From assembly GCA_030068145.1 (NCBI GenBank), contig JAPJBO010000901.1, positions 28,541 to 92,540 on the forward strand: a DNA stretch of 64,000 bases, read 5' to 3'. The notes under the pieces were generated by a model. The model worked only from the letters and a program-made list of their open reading frames with translations, searched no databases and was not told where the DNA came from. The position numbers and the translations under genes were made by a program. Position 1 is the first letter of the stretch. Every line of letters begins with the position of its first letter. This document shows, piece by piece, positions 43,416 to 54,518 of the stretch. This DNA is from Diplonema papillatum (lineage: Eukaryota > Euglenozoa > Diplonemea > Diplonemida > Diplonemidae).

Positions 43416-44299
43416 GACACGACAATATTACGCATTCTGGAGCAAGCAGAGACCAACGCAATTCCAATTGCCCGGTTACTAGTAGCGCCCCGCCAAGAAG
43501 GTGCGCCACAACAGACGAACGCGTGACCAAACCAGCGCCAAGAAACCCGACCACGGGACCACGACAGCAGCAGCAGCAGCGACACGCGGCGGCCGTGCAA
43601 AGCCCCGAACGGGTGAAGGAACAGGCGAAGGGGAGCAGGAAAGCCAACCGGGAAGCACGACCGAGCACGAGGCAAGTGCATCAGGACTTTGGTCGCGTTG
43701 GTAGGGAGGTCGCTGGCAAGCTGGTTCGTACCACACTACGCTTGCTTTCCGCTCCGTGACTCCGGAAGGGTCACTTGGCGCGCCTTTCGACTTGGTGCAA
43801 CTTGTGATCACAAGATTGCGAGGGAGGTCCAAAACTCCTTGTTCACGTGTGATACAGCATCAGGTGCAAAGGTAGGGGGTGTCGAAGTCACCGTTTGCCT
43901 CCGCCAGCCTGCAAACGAACGACGGACGCGAACACCACCAATTTGCAGTCCGCTGCAGGGCTCCCCGCCTTCGATGCCCGGTTAATGCATGGCAGCACCA
44001 CGACATCTTCCCCACTCTTTCTTCGTATCCGGTAGTTCTGCGAAGAAGTGCGCTGCACCTGATGCTGTATCACACCTGAGTATTGCAAGCACGGCTTCAT
44101 CGTATTGTGAAGGTGACATTGGTTCCTCTGGTGACACGGCGTTAGTACGCACGAGGCAGTGCATTGGAATTTCGGGCCCGTGTTGGTAGGAAGTCACTGG
44201 GAAGCTGGTGCGTACCACACTATGCCTGCGTTCCGCTACGTGACTCCGGGAGGGTCGCTCTTGGCGCGCTTTCGACTTGGTGCAACTTGTGATTAAAAA

Positions 44300-44474
44300 C
44301 GACAATAGGCAACAAATATACACGCACAAAGTACACGTACTGCCACTACAGCAGATACGATACGCACGCTACACATACTATACCTTAAAGGAACCTTTAC
44401 GACAATGGGCACCCGGAGACTTTAAACCCCCGGATCCCTAAGCGAACTTGCACTTCGGAGAATACCGTTAGCAG
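44300..44474 (+). repeat. intron-end element (IE), extended copy h
   Basis: ACGACAATAGGCAACAAATA, GTACTGCCACTAC, GATACGATACG, TACCTTAAAGGAACCTTTAC, GACAATGGGCACCCGGAGAC, AACCCCCGGATCCCTAAGCG, AACTTGCAC, ending CCGTTAGCAG. No exon follows. It matches 53521-53690 over its whole length. Confidence 0.85.
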
Positions 44475-44574
44475 AAAAAAGTTGGACCGGAAAGATGTTG
44501 GACCGGACGAAAGTTGGACCGCGCGACGACCAAAACAGTTGGACCATTTTGCGTATGTTGTACGCTGGCACGCT

Positions 44575-44900
44575 GGCTCATGAACTTACTAAGAACTTCC
44601 TAAGTACACCCCATGTACACCCCAAATAGGGTAAAATGGCGATTTCTGGCGTTTTTTTTTTTAGCCACATGCAATGTGTGAGGAAACTGAACCGCCCAAG
44701 TAGGACCTTCTGACCATGCTCATTTGCCAAATTTGCCAGCTGAAACCACGTCCAGGATTTGGGCTAGGGTAGTGCGGGCAACGAAATTTTATTACCCGTG
44801 AACTTCCCAAGCACCTCCCGAGTACTCCCTTCTGTCCACCGTTTCTTGCACGGGGGAGTGTCAAAACCCTCAACCGAAACGAATACCCCAGGTTATATAT
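44575..44900 (+). repeat. dispersed repeat R3, long copy
   Basis: GCTCATGAACTTACTAAGAA, CCCCAAATAGGGTAAAATGG, CGATTTCTGGCG, then CTTCTGTCCACCGTTTCTTG, CACGGGGGA, CTCAACCGAAACGAATACCC, as at 50571-50835. 44660-44780 also resembles 41278-41390 (ACCGCCCAAGTAGGACCTTC). Confidence 0.75.
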
Positions 44901-45476
44901 GTCCGGTCCAACATATTTCCGCCCAAGCACGTTCCACTTAAGCGGGGCCGGCCGAGGGGCTTACATGAGGTCCGCCTTCGATGCCCGGTCACCCACCGAC
45001 AAGAATGTCTTCCTTAATCAAGAACGAGAGCGCCGAACACGTGAAGCTTGGCTCCCGTGTAGCAGGCATTCCCCTGGTGCCTTTTTCGGGCGTTCAATAG
45101 AACCCCCCTCCCGCCCAAACTGTTTCAAAAAAGAAAAGGCCGGGGTTTTGTTAACTCAATCTTCTCCCCCCTCTGTCCGCTAATTCTGCGAAGAAGTGCG
45201 CTGCACCCCGTGTCTTGCTGAGGCACGACTTCACCGTGTTGTGAAGGTGACACTGGTCCCTCTGGTGACACGGCGATATTACGCATTCTGGAGCAAGCAG
45301 AGACCAACGCAATTCCAATTGCCCGGCTACTAGTAGCGCCCCGCCAAGAAGGTGCGCCACAATAGACGTAAAAAATGTCCCTTGACAAATTGGTAGTCAA
45401 GCGCGAGAAGCACTTGCACAAGCCGCGGCGGGAAGCGGTCCCAGCTCCTGCTCACGTTTCGCATTGCACCAGTCTG

Positions 45477-45752
45477 CAGTATTGCGCGACCCCACAACTT
45501 TCCCACAATGTGGTCGGAATAGCCACAACAGTTACCCACAATGCCCTTGTGTAGAATCTTTTTCCTTTGTGACCCTGAAAATGGGCAATAATCAATGCCG
45601 CCGTTGAAATCAATTCCGTCGACACGGAGTTGTCCCACGCAACATGCGACGAGGGACCCCAATTTTCCTGGGTCATGGGGGGCAATGTATTGTGGGTAAA
45701 TGTTGTGGCTATTCTGACCACATTGTAGAAAAGTTGCGGGTGCGCGGTACTG
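45477..45752. mobile_element. foldback element with about 70-bp inverted ends
   Basis: The left end CAGTATTGCGCGACCCCAC... and the right end (complement) CAGTACCGCGCACCCGCAAC... remain about 85% identical through CAATGTGGTC, GAATAGCCACAACA and TTACCCACAAT. Total 276 bp, with about 125 bp between the arms. No ORF and no clear target duplication. Confidence 0.8.
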
Positions 45753-46225
45753 ATGCCAGGTGTGCAAAGCTAGGGGGGGACACTGTCTTCGTCCCCCTTG
45801 CGCTTTTGCTTTTTCGCGTGTCCTTTTCGCATGTCTAGCTGGGGAGAAACGCACCGTAACCGTCCCCCTCGATTTACTTTTCTCCCCCCCAGATTTCTAA
45901 TGTTTCCTTATCCCTCAAAACCAGCACCAATAACAACGACGCCCCCCCCTTTTTTTTTAAAAACGAATGAAGGAAGGAAAACACAATAAAACCAAGTTGT
46001 GCTCGCACCGGAGCAGGACTGAAAATCCCCATCCAAAGGACCCACTGATGAGCTCTGACTTTGGATTGGTCTGCGTTCAAGAGCGAAACCTGAGACGAAG
46101 AACGAGGTGCACACTGCGGTGGAAGAACACAGGGGGCTACTCCTTCAAGGTTTCATACCCCACTTTGGGAGCCGTACACTCCCCTTTTTACCACTTTCTA
46201 TTTTGCATCCCTTTCCTAGACGACA

Positions 46226-46293
46226 TCTTCATCTTCCTTGAAGAAGACTTGATGCTAGCATCAACCATGCATGAGAGGCAGTGCTCTGCCTAA
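46226..46293 (+). repeat. short repeat shared with gene A intron 1
   Basis: See 6500-6576. GAAGAAGACTTGATGCTAGC, CATGAGAGGCAG, TGCCT. Confidence 0.6.
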
Positions 46294-46429
46294 ACATTAA
46301 ACTAAGATTTTCCCCCCGCATAATCAAGAGTCAGCCCTTTGGTTCTATCGGGCGCAAAACACCGCACTCGTTCGGCGTCGCCGGCGTCGCGGTTCCCTCT
46401 TCGCACGCGAACCACAATCGGTGGCGCGG

Positions 46430-46540
46430 CCTTCTTGTTTTATATGAGCGCCAGCTTGGGAGGAAATGCTCGACGAAGCTGCCAGACAAAGAAGCGAAGG
46501 GATCCCAAGTGCTGTAACTACCGAACCACGTGTTGACCGG
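46430..46540 (+). repeat. R1b, 5' part
   Basis: GAGCGCCAGCTTGGGAGGAA, ATGCTCGACGAAGCTGCC, GGGATCCCAAGTGCTGTAAC, CCGAACCACGTGTTGACCGG, as at 21289. Confidence 0.72.
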
Positions 46541-46779
46541 ACGTGATGCGGTCGAGTCGTAAAAACCTTTCACTTACCACCAGCCAACCACACGGTTGCA
46601 CATGTTAGTCGGGTCGCACCAACACGTTGAAGCGCGAAGCTGGCATGGTGCAGCACTCCATCGGCACGGCCTGCGCAACAGCAAGAGGTCAAATTATAAA
46701 AAGGAAGAAATATGCATCAACCCACACGCAGCGCAGATAAACCTAGCATCTGAAGAAACGTGAATGATGATAGCATCCG

Positions 46780-46900
46780 GTCATGCGGGTTTACCCCTTC
46801 GCGACAAGACACACAAACACAACAGGGACAAAAATACTGAGTGAAAAACCCAACTTCCATTCGGAGTCAGAGCAGCTACGTCAAGTATTTTGTCCGTGCG
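46780..46900 (+). repeat. R1b, 3' part
   Basis: GTCATGCGGGTTTACCCC, ACACACAAACACAACAGG, TCCATTCGGAGTCAGAGCAG, CTACGTCAAGTATTTTGT. Separated from the 5' part by about 240 bp. Confidence 0.7.
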
Positions 46901-47040
46901 GGTCTATTTCTTTCAGTACAAGTTCCGGAGCCCTTCGCCGAAGGGAAAGTCCTGGGGTGGGAACGACACCCCGTGGACCGGAACAGACGAGGAAGCCACG
47001 CTGCAGTCAGTCAAAAAAGAAAAAAAAAAAGAAACGCACA

Positions 47041-47075
<35 letters not shown>

Positions 47076-48941
47076 ACAGACACACACAACAAGACCCGAC
47101 GGACAAGCCCGAAAAGGGGAGGGGTCCTCCCAATCATCAAATACGAAGCTATCCCTCTTTTTTTCCTTTGACCACCATAACGCACGCGCAATAAAAAAAA
47201 AAAAAAAAACGAGCTGAGGTAACCTACAGACAAATATTGGATGAATTTGCAGCCCGCCACACAGCCGTCCGTTTGCGTGCGAGTCCGCTATCAGGAGCCC
47301 AGCGGGAAAGCAACAGAATGGGCCACTTGGCTAATGCACGAGATCAAGTCTAGCTCGAAGATACGATAACACAAAACATTTCTTTTGGGACCCCCACCGA
47401 TCACCACAAGCACGCACTAAGCTGAACTTCACAAGCACACAAAAGGTCGAAAGACACCAATCTGTACGTCCATTCGGGATCGTCGGAAACACAAAGCAAA
47501 CCCTGGCGACCATCTGCTTTCGGCGTAGCGCTGGCGAGTGCTGAGCCGAAGGCGGGAACGTTGGTAAGCGTCAGTGCCCATCCCCCTATCCACTCTGCCC
47601 TTTTCTAGCCTCCATCGAAACAAACGCCTCGCGGCGCCTCCGAGTAGTTTTTTGTTCGTTTGAACGCCCATTAAAGAAAAAAAAAAAGTTGTTGGGCGAA
47701 AACAAGGCGTCGGTGTCTTCGAATATTGATGTGTTACCCATTTGTCGACGAAAATGCGTCGCATGGTGCAGTTACTGCAAGAATGCAGTTCTTGCGTACT
47801 ACACGAAGCCAAGCTTCGTCGAAAGGGGGGGGGTCTTGTTTGTTTCATTCGAAAGTGGCGAGCTTAACCGTGTTACCGGAAAAACGTCCAAATATTTTTC
47901 AGACCCCCCAAAAATCCGCTTTCTTCCGGTCCAAACATTTTTTTCCGGTCCAAATATTTTTCCGGCAAAACTAGTTTCACTGGATGCCTTGTGAAATGAA
48001 GCCAACTGAGTCGAGTAGCCGTGGACAAAAGAGCAGTCGTTGCGGATGATGAGTTTTGAGACTGAACAGTGACCGTACCCTGTGAAAGGCAGGCATACAG
48101 TGAGCTAGTCGGTGAGAACTGCGACGCGGATTGGAGGTATGAAGAACTAATCTTCGTTTGCCAACTTGTCAGAAGCGCAAGCACCACTCAAATTCACGTC
48201 GCAATGTGCACAACGACGAGTACCGAGCGTGATCCGGATTGCTGTGTCCCAGCTGCTGCAGTGCAGTCCCTGCTATTTGACTCAACCTGCACACAATTCC
48301 TCCGTCTGGGTCGGCCGAGGACAGACGCTTTTTTGCTCGTTCACACAATCTCTCGTGCCTCAGTGTCAATTGGGAGGCACCTACAGCAACCTTGTTACGA
48401 CTTTTGCTTCCTCTAGCTGAGAAACATTGCTTGGATTCGGGCGCTGAACTTGTTGCCAAGAACGAGCTTCCCTCTCCCAAGCTCTATCCCACAGCCAATC
48501 GGTGGGACCATCTGAAACAGGGGTTTTCATTGGTTGCATCACTTGAGTCTCGTATCCGTGCACTACTGTACCGATACTTGTACAGCACCTGCAGCTTTCA
48601 AGTCGATGGTTAGACACAATTCCCACTGGAGAGGGCTAGTACCCCCAGTAGACCCGTTTCCAGAGTCCGGTCCATAGGGGCTAGTAATGTTCGTGGCCTC
48701 TCAGGGTTAGAGACCTCTGCTTCGGATCAGTTGTACAACTAATAGTAAGGACGATACTACTGATTACCTGCTGCACGGAAGAGGAAAGAGAAGAGCCAAA
48801 CGGTCGTCGTCCTCGACTCCAGAAAAAGTTGGTCTGGTTGTGGTTGTTACGAAACCAGCGGCGGCAAATGATCTCAGCAAAACCATCGTTTTCGCCTCTG
48901 CAGTCCGACGGGCATCCCAAGCATTGTTTTTCAACAAAAGA
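46901..48941. other. intergenic, poly(A) tracts and an R1 trace
   Basis: Poly(A) runs lie at about 47043-47074 and 47191-47207. 47604-47653 resembles the R1 3' end (TTCTAGCCTCCATCGAAAC, CTCCGAGTAG). No gene is recognised. Confidence 0.4.
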
Positions 48942-49296
48942 ACCCAGGTGTGCTTGGGGTGGCCATGATCATCAGGTCGGCAGGGAGAATCACAAATTAT
49001 CATGGGCTATCATGTGCTTTGTTGTGATATCCCGAACTTGTCACTAGCTCACAGCAACAGTTGCAACCGACAAAGGTTGCACCACGAGAAAGCGCGGCTA
49101 AAGTGACCCTTCTGGAGTCACGTAGCGAAAAGCTGGCATAGTGTGGTACTCATTTGCATGCAAATGACTCCCCACAAACGCGACAAGAAGACGATATCAC
49201 GAGTTTTCTTGTGATTTTCGTCCGCAAAAAGTTGACCCATGACAATTTGTGATTCTCCCCGTTGTCCCGATGACCATGGCCACCCCATGTGCACCT
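48942..49296. repeat. large imperfect inverted repeat
   Basis: The left arm 48942-49044 (GGTGGCCATGATCATC, GGGAGAATCACAAATTATCA, TGTTGTGATATC) is complementary to the right arm 49188-49296 (GATATCACGAG, TGACAATTTGTGATTCTCCC, GATGACCATGGCCACCCC). The spacer is about 140 bp and contains the perfect palindrome CATTTGCATGCAAATG near 49149. Possibly a foldback element. Confidence 0.75.
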
Positions 49297-49550
49297 CCGT
49301 TCTGCAAACCCCCCTAACCACGACTTCGTTCCGAAAACATCTGGCTTCCTTCTTCCTTTCCCCACGCAACGCCCCCTAGCCGGCCGTCTGTCCTCTGCCG
49401 CGTTTGCCAAAAGTTCTTCTTCTTATTTTGTCGTCAAAAACAAAACAAAATAGCTAAGAGTTTCGTCCGACTGCCTGTGATTTCTCCGGGGACTGTCAGT
49501 CATCAACTTAGCAGTGAATAAGCTGTACCGCGTGAGGACACTTTTTTTGT

Positions 49551-49828
49551 GTAAGTACCCGCTTTGTAGGAAATACTTGAGGAGGCTGCCAGTTGCGAAA
49601 TCTCAAAGGTAGATAGTGTGGTACGCATCAGCATGCCGATGACTCCCCACTAATCCAGTCTCGTAGGAGTGAATGTGCTGTAGCCCACACGAAACACAGA
49701 TAAATCTGGGGGTTTGGTGGCGGGCGTCAGCGTTCAACAAAAAGCTTAAACTCTCAAAAGACCCATTTTGTAGTTGTATTCCCTCTCTACTCCGTCGAAA
49801 TGAGCACAAGGCAGTCCCTCGAGTATTT
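49551..49828 (+). repeat. dispersed repeat R1 with a 55-bp internal insertion
   Basis: GTAAGTACCCGCTTTGTAGG, AAATACTTGAGGAGGCTGCC, AGTTGCGAAATCTCAAAGG. Then an insert (49611-49668, GTGTGGTACGCATCAGCATG ... CCCCACTAATCC) that resembles 49140-49175, then GCTGTAGCCCACACGAAACA through CCCTCGAGTATT. Confidence 0.8.
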
Positions 49829-50189
49829 TCACCCGCTGCCGTGGTTTCCCCCGTGTGTGGTTGCGCAACCGACGCACACGTGCCAGTGACCCCCCCCCCC
49901 CCCGCCCTGTCCCTGCCCGGGAGTAGAGGGTCGGAAAGCACTGCGCCCGCTGTGCCCCACACCCCCATTATTGCGAAGTACGTCGAACACACGGTGGAGT
50001 CCGGCCTCAGAAGCCACACCCGCTTTTCGGGTGTCTTGCACTCTTTCGGGTGTGACTCGGGCACACCCTCTTTAACTCCAGCTTCCGAGGCTGGACCTCT
50101 ATTTCGTTCCCTCTTTCTCTTCTTCCGCATTCGTGGTCTGTTCGGCTTAGTTCTTTTTCTTCCCCCCTTCGGGTTCCTCTGTTTTCTTT

Positions 50190-50348
50190 ACCTTGCATCA
50201 AATAGGTGTCACGGCAAGTTTTGGCAGCCGCTGCTTAACAAAAAATTGACGTGGGCGGCTTTAGATCTACATCTGAATGACACCTCAACCACAATATGTT
50301 GTCGACAACAAACAAGTAAAATAAGAAAACAAAACTACGCATTTCTTT
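50190..50348. mobile_element. M1 family element with shared flanks
   Basis: AGGTGTCACGG...TGAATGACACCT at 50204-50285, with the same outer flanks as the copy at 36813-36965 (TTGCATCAAAT; CAACCACA; GTTGTCGACAACAAACAAG; AAACTACGCATTTCTTT). 49829-50189 upstream contains a poly(C) run at 49888-49902 and no gene. Confidence 0.75.
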
Positions 50349-50384
50349 CAGCGAGCGCTGCCCCAAAACTATGGCCGCGCGTAA

Positions 50385-50480
50385 TGCGCACGTTAATGAA
50401 ACCCAGTTTGCTGGTAGGTATTTCAGAAGGGCTGGGATAAGCCTCTCGCATTAAGACCTGTGCTCTGTGTATGGTGGTAT
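50385..50480 (+). repeat. unassigned repeat pair with 35145-35250
   Basis: CCCAGTTTGCTGG, GGGCTGGGATAAGCC and AAGACCTGTGCTCTGTG recur in order at 35160-35240. Could be a small RNA-like or retroposed sequence. No family is assigned. Confidence 0.5.
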
Positions 50481-50570
50481 TGGTGCCTTGCCCTGCCGTA
50501 ATCTCTTCGTCGGGATCAAAGTGCTTTAAGCATACACCATACGCATACCAGCGTATGGTGTACGCTGGCA

Positions 50571-50835
50571 CGCTGGCTCATGAACTTACTAAGAACTTCC
50601 CAAGTACACCCCAAATAGGGTAAAATGGCGATTTCTGGCGTTTTTTTGGCGCCCGTGAACTTCCCAAGTACTTCCCGAGTACACCCCAAATAGGGTAAAA
50701 ATGGCGATTTCTGGCGTTTTTTTGGCATTTAGTACGCCCGTGAACTTCCCAAGTACTTCCCGAGTACACCTTCTGTCCACCGTTTCTTGCACGGGGGATG
50801 TTGAAAAACCTCAACCGAAACGAATACCCCAGGTT
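50571..50835 (+). repeat. R3, tandem units upstream of a gene fragment
   Basis: Three units of CCCAAGTAC(T/A), CCCCAAATAGGGTAAAATGG and CGATTTCTGGCGTTTTTTTG, then CTTCTGTCCACCGTTTCTTG and CTCAACCGAAACGAATACCC. It ends at the TTAGGGTGTTGGG that precedes the ATG at 50853. Confidence 0.8.
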
Positions 50836-50852
50836 AGGGTGTTGGGAGGGGC

Positions 50853-51158
50853 ATGGAGATATTCGTGCCGCTGCCGCCGCTGCCGCTGTCGGTGGTGGTC
50901 GCGAAATGCGTCGAGCACGCGGAGGAGTCCGTCGTCGGCGACGTGCTGGAGCTACGGCACGCGCGCGAAGCGTCGCGGGACCGGCACGACGCCGGCGTGA
51001 CGTGGCTCGACCGGGTCACCAGCGCGCCGATAGACGCACCGGCGGCGGCCGCCGCCGCGCAGCGCGGCCTGTACGTGGCGTACCACGAAAACGGCTCGCC
51101 TATCGTCTCCGTAGAGTCGCTCGGACTCCAGCTGGCAGCGTCCGACCCCCGCCGCCCT
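50853..51158 (+). pseudogene. truncated upstream copy of the 52.77-kb gene
   Basis: MEIFVPLPPLPLSVVVAKC continues in frame with KCVEHAEESVVGDV and reads almost identically to 52767-53060. It stops after CCGCCGCCCTG, where R1 begins, so about 110 codons and the donor site are missing. Upstream TTAGGGTGTTGGGAGGGG resembles the flank of the intact copy. Transcription could still yield a short product. Confidence 0.88.
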
Positions 51159-51159
51159 G

Positions 51160-51350
51160 TTAGCACCTGCTTTGTAGGCAATACTTGAAAAGAGAGGCTG
51201 CCAGTTCCGAAAAGTCTCAAATGGGGTAAATGTGCTGCAGCCCACACGAAACACAGGTAAATCTGGGTTTTGCGGCGGGCGTAAAGACCCCACTTTGTAG
51301 ATGTATTATTTTCTCCCCTCTAGCCTCCGTCAAAATATGCACAAGGCAGT
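51160..51350 (+). repeat. dispersed repeat R1, diverged
   Basis: AGCACCTGCTTTGTAGGCAA, TACTTGAAAAGAGAGGCTGC, CCACACGAAACACAGGTAAA, GGGTTTTGCGGCGGGCGTAA, CTCCCCTCTAGCCTCCGTC. It adjoins the break in the gene copy, so it may have caused the truncation. Confidence 0.78.
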
Positions 51351-51462
51351 AAACCTGACAATTCTAACACTCCGGGTGACAAGAAGGGCGGGAAACAGGG
51401 CACCAAGGTTTCTTGCTCAATCGAAACGAATACCCCAGGTTAGGGCTATGTAGGATGGAAAC

Positions 51463-51553
51463 GTTGGAAACGTTTCCGTTTCCGTTTCCGTTTCCGTTTC
51501 CTTCTTTTTGGCGGTGGATGGAAACGCCGTTTCTTTTCAAAAGAAACGGCTGG
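51463..51553. repeat. (TTTCCG)n with adjoining palindrome
   Basis: Five TTTCCG units follow GGAAACG. CCGTTTCTTTT, one C, AAAAGAAACGG forms a 23-base palindrome at 51531-51553. The same pair occurs at 52645-52700. Confidence 0.8.
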
Positions 51554-52640
51554 TATGCCACTAGTATACTGGCTGAAGGTCCGACCGGAAATGTGTGTCG
51601 AACGGCGGACCCCGCAATCCAGTGGGAAACCATGGACAAGGTGGCTTTGAAAAAGAGGGAGGAAAGAAGCATAAGAGTTGCGACCGCGTGGAGCAGACGC
51701 AACCACACGCATCCGGTTGTGATGACTTTGAGGTCTGCAGCTCTTTATACCAATGGCTGTTGTAGCGACGATGCTCTGTTATGCGAGGCCGTTGGCCAAC
51801 GCGCTGAAGACGATCGGGAAAGCACATCCGCTTCCAATAATAGGCTATACAGATACGGTCGTTCAGGACAGCGGGAGCACCGCCGCGCCAAGACAAGACC
51901 GGGGTTTTTCGGCGGCGTAAGACAAAGAGGGAGTGCAATCAGCATCAGGAGGTGAGAAGGGCACACGTATGCCGGGGCAATGTTGAACCCGCCAGAAAAG
52001 CGATGGCCACGCAGTAACGTGTGCGCTAAACATCGCTTGCCACAGTGCACCTTGCATATGACGACGGGTGGCAACCGTCACCGGAAGGGGCACCATCGGG
52101 CGGTGTTGTCGGAGCATAGACAGCGACGGCAGGAAGAACCCCACCGACAATGCAGAAGAGGACGGCAGATTCAAAAAGCCCCACTCGGCACGGCCGCCGA
52201 TACAAGTAAACATGAGAACGTGGGTTGGAAGCAGCAGAGGACGAAGTGGTAGGCACAGAAGAGTGGAATCTGGTGTCAGAAAACCTCAGCATCCGCATGT
52301 GACGACATTCTGCATCATTAGCTTGTGGTTACCTATTTGCTCGTGTCAGATCGCCGATGAAAGAAAGCGGTGAGCATCAGCGACTGCTCTGCACAAACGA
52401 GACCGCGACGACACACAAGAAGGGGCCGAGCCAAGTCGAAGAACAGCCCAGGAAGGGCCCTGAAGAGTCAGAGAGCCCGCCAGAAGACGGAGGAAGAGAA
52501 GTGCCCGCTAGTAGATCAAAAGAAGAAGGTGATCCCGCCCTCTGAAAGGAAAGCCAAAATTTGGCTGGAAACGGACACCTGACGGACACACAGAAGGACC
52601 CGCGAAGTGGTATCCTATAGGACCCCTCAGCATGACCTTC
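51554..52640. other. intergenic, no recognisable gene
   Basis: Nothing is recognised. Several purine-rich stretches (52420-52560) give short ORFs without domains. Confidence 0.4.
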
Positions 52641-52644
52641 CGGC

Positions 52645-52700
52645 GTTTCTTTTAAAAGAAACGGAAACGTTTCCGTTTCCGTTTCCGTTTCCGTTTCCAT
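52645..52700. repeat. (TTTCCG)n with palindrome GTTTCTTTTAAAAGAAAC
   Basis: An 18-base perfect palindrome followed by GGAAACG and TTTCCG units, the second copy of the pair at 51463. It lies about 70 bases upstream of the gene start at 52767. Confidence 0.8.
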
Positions 52701-52766
52701 ATTTCGAAAAAACTAAAAGAAACGGCGTTTCCATCCAACTTAGGGTTAGGGTGGTAGGAGGGGCAC

Positions 52767-53403
52767 ATGGAGGCGTTAGCGCCGCTGCCGCTTTCGGTGG
52801 TGGTCGCAAAATGCGTCGAGCACGCGGAGGAGTCCGTCGTCGGCGACGTGCGGGAGCTGCGGCACGCGCGCGAAGCGTCGCGGGACCGGCACGACGCCGG
52901 CGTGGCGTGGCTCGACCGGGTCACCAGCGCGCCGATAGACGCACCGGCGGCGGCCGCCGCCGCGCAGCGCGGCCTGTACGCGGCGTACCACGAAAACGGC
53001 TCGCCTATCGTCTCCGTAGAGTCGCTCGGACTCCAGCTGGCAGCCTCCGACCTCCGCCGCCCGTCTGACCCAGGCGACCTGCTTCCATTGTCGGGGTTTG
53101 CAGACAGGCTCGAGGGGCTGGCCTCGGCTCGAAACGAGGACAGGGCCAGAGTACTGCGACCGTTCCTGTCTGTCGTGCAAACGCGTTGTCTCGACCTCGT
53201 CTCCGAACTGGCCGGCTCGCAGGTGAGGACCGCCCCGCTGGTGCAGCCAACGACGCCGTCCATTGAGCTCATGCGCTCGTTCCTCGACGAGCCGTCTTCC
53301 GAAGCCGAAACGTCCGCCGCCGACGCCCTCATCGCCGGCGGCGAGCGAACCGTCAACAACCTCCTCAGCAACCTCGCTTCCGAAGAAGCGCGCCAACGCT
53401 CGA
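52767..53403 (+). CDS. 5' exon of a coiled-coil protein gene (probably joins the exons at 56.85-63.73 kb)
   Basis: The ATG follows TTAGGGTTAGGGTGGTAGG, with an AG six bases before it. The exon encodes about 212 residues: an N-terminal helix (VVAKCVEHAEESVVGDVREL), an Ala run, then amphipathic helices ending NNLLSNLASEEARQRS. No family is recognised. The best donor is GTATGT at 53404 (phase 1). Unspliced, TAG follows 10 codons later. The next coding exon on this strand (56852) needs phase 2, which the weaker donor GTGCAT at 53406 would supply, or an unseen exon may intervene. This exon needs a 3' partner and the later exons need a 5' one, so a single gene is the simplest reading. Confidence 0.65.
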
Positions 53404-53520
53404 GTATGTGCATTTCTTTGTTTGTGAGTGAATAGGATCGTCGGGCTGATCTTCTCGTCTCAACGCTGCCAGCGTTCTCTTTCGTGTTTGCAATGAATTG
53501 TTACTGCGAAAAATCCGTCG

Positions 53521-53690
53521 AATACTAGGCAATAAAGACACACGCACAAGCAAACGTACTGCCACTACCGTAGATACGATACGGACACTAATATACGATG
53601 ATACCTTAAAGGAACTTTGTCGAACAATGGTCACCCGGAGACTATAAACCCCCGGATCTCTGTGTCAGTGAACTTGCACTCTGGAAAAAG
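53521..53690 (+). repeat. intron-end element (IE), extended copy g
   Basis: AATACTAGGCAATAAAGACA, CGTACTGCCACTACCGTAGA, TACGATACGGACAC, TACCTTAAAGGAAC, AATGGTCACCCGGAGACT, AACCCCCGGATC, GAACTTGCACTCTGGAAAAA. It lies just downstream of the 5' exon, so probably in its intron. Confidence 0.85.
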
Positions 53691-53749
53691 TGGGTGGGTT
53701 TGGGACCTCGAAAACGTACACTGCAGTCGTCAGCATTGCAGAATGCTTG

Positions 53750-54511
<762 letters not shown>

Positions 54512-54518
54512 CGGGGGT

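Larger units (their letters stand above)
43425..45365 (+). repeat. dispersed repeat R2 cluster, possibly from a retroelement
   Basis: CTGGTGACAC, TATTACGCATTCTGGAGCAA, GCAGAGACCAACGCAATTCC and GCGCCCCGCCAAGAAGGTGC occur at 43408-43510 and 45255-45360. TTGGTAGG, AAGCTGGT(T/G)CGTACCACACT and TTTCGACTTGGTGCAACTTG occur at 43696-43810 and 44189-44290. TCTGCGAAGAAGTGCGCTGC occurs at 44037 and 45185. Short open frames (such as ILRILEQAETNAIPIARLL) look protein-like but no domain is recognised, and all are broken. Confidence 0.65.

Noticed and set aside
52740-52755. Telomere
   Set aside because: Only two TTAGGG units in the middle of a window, directly before a gene start.
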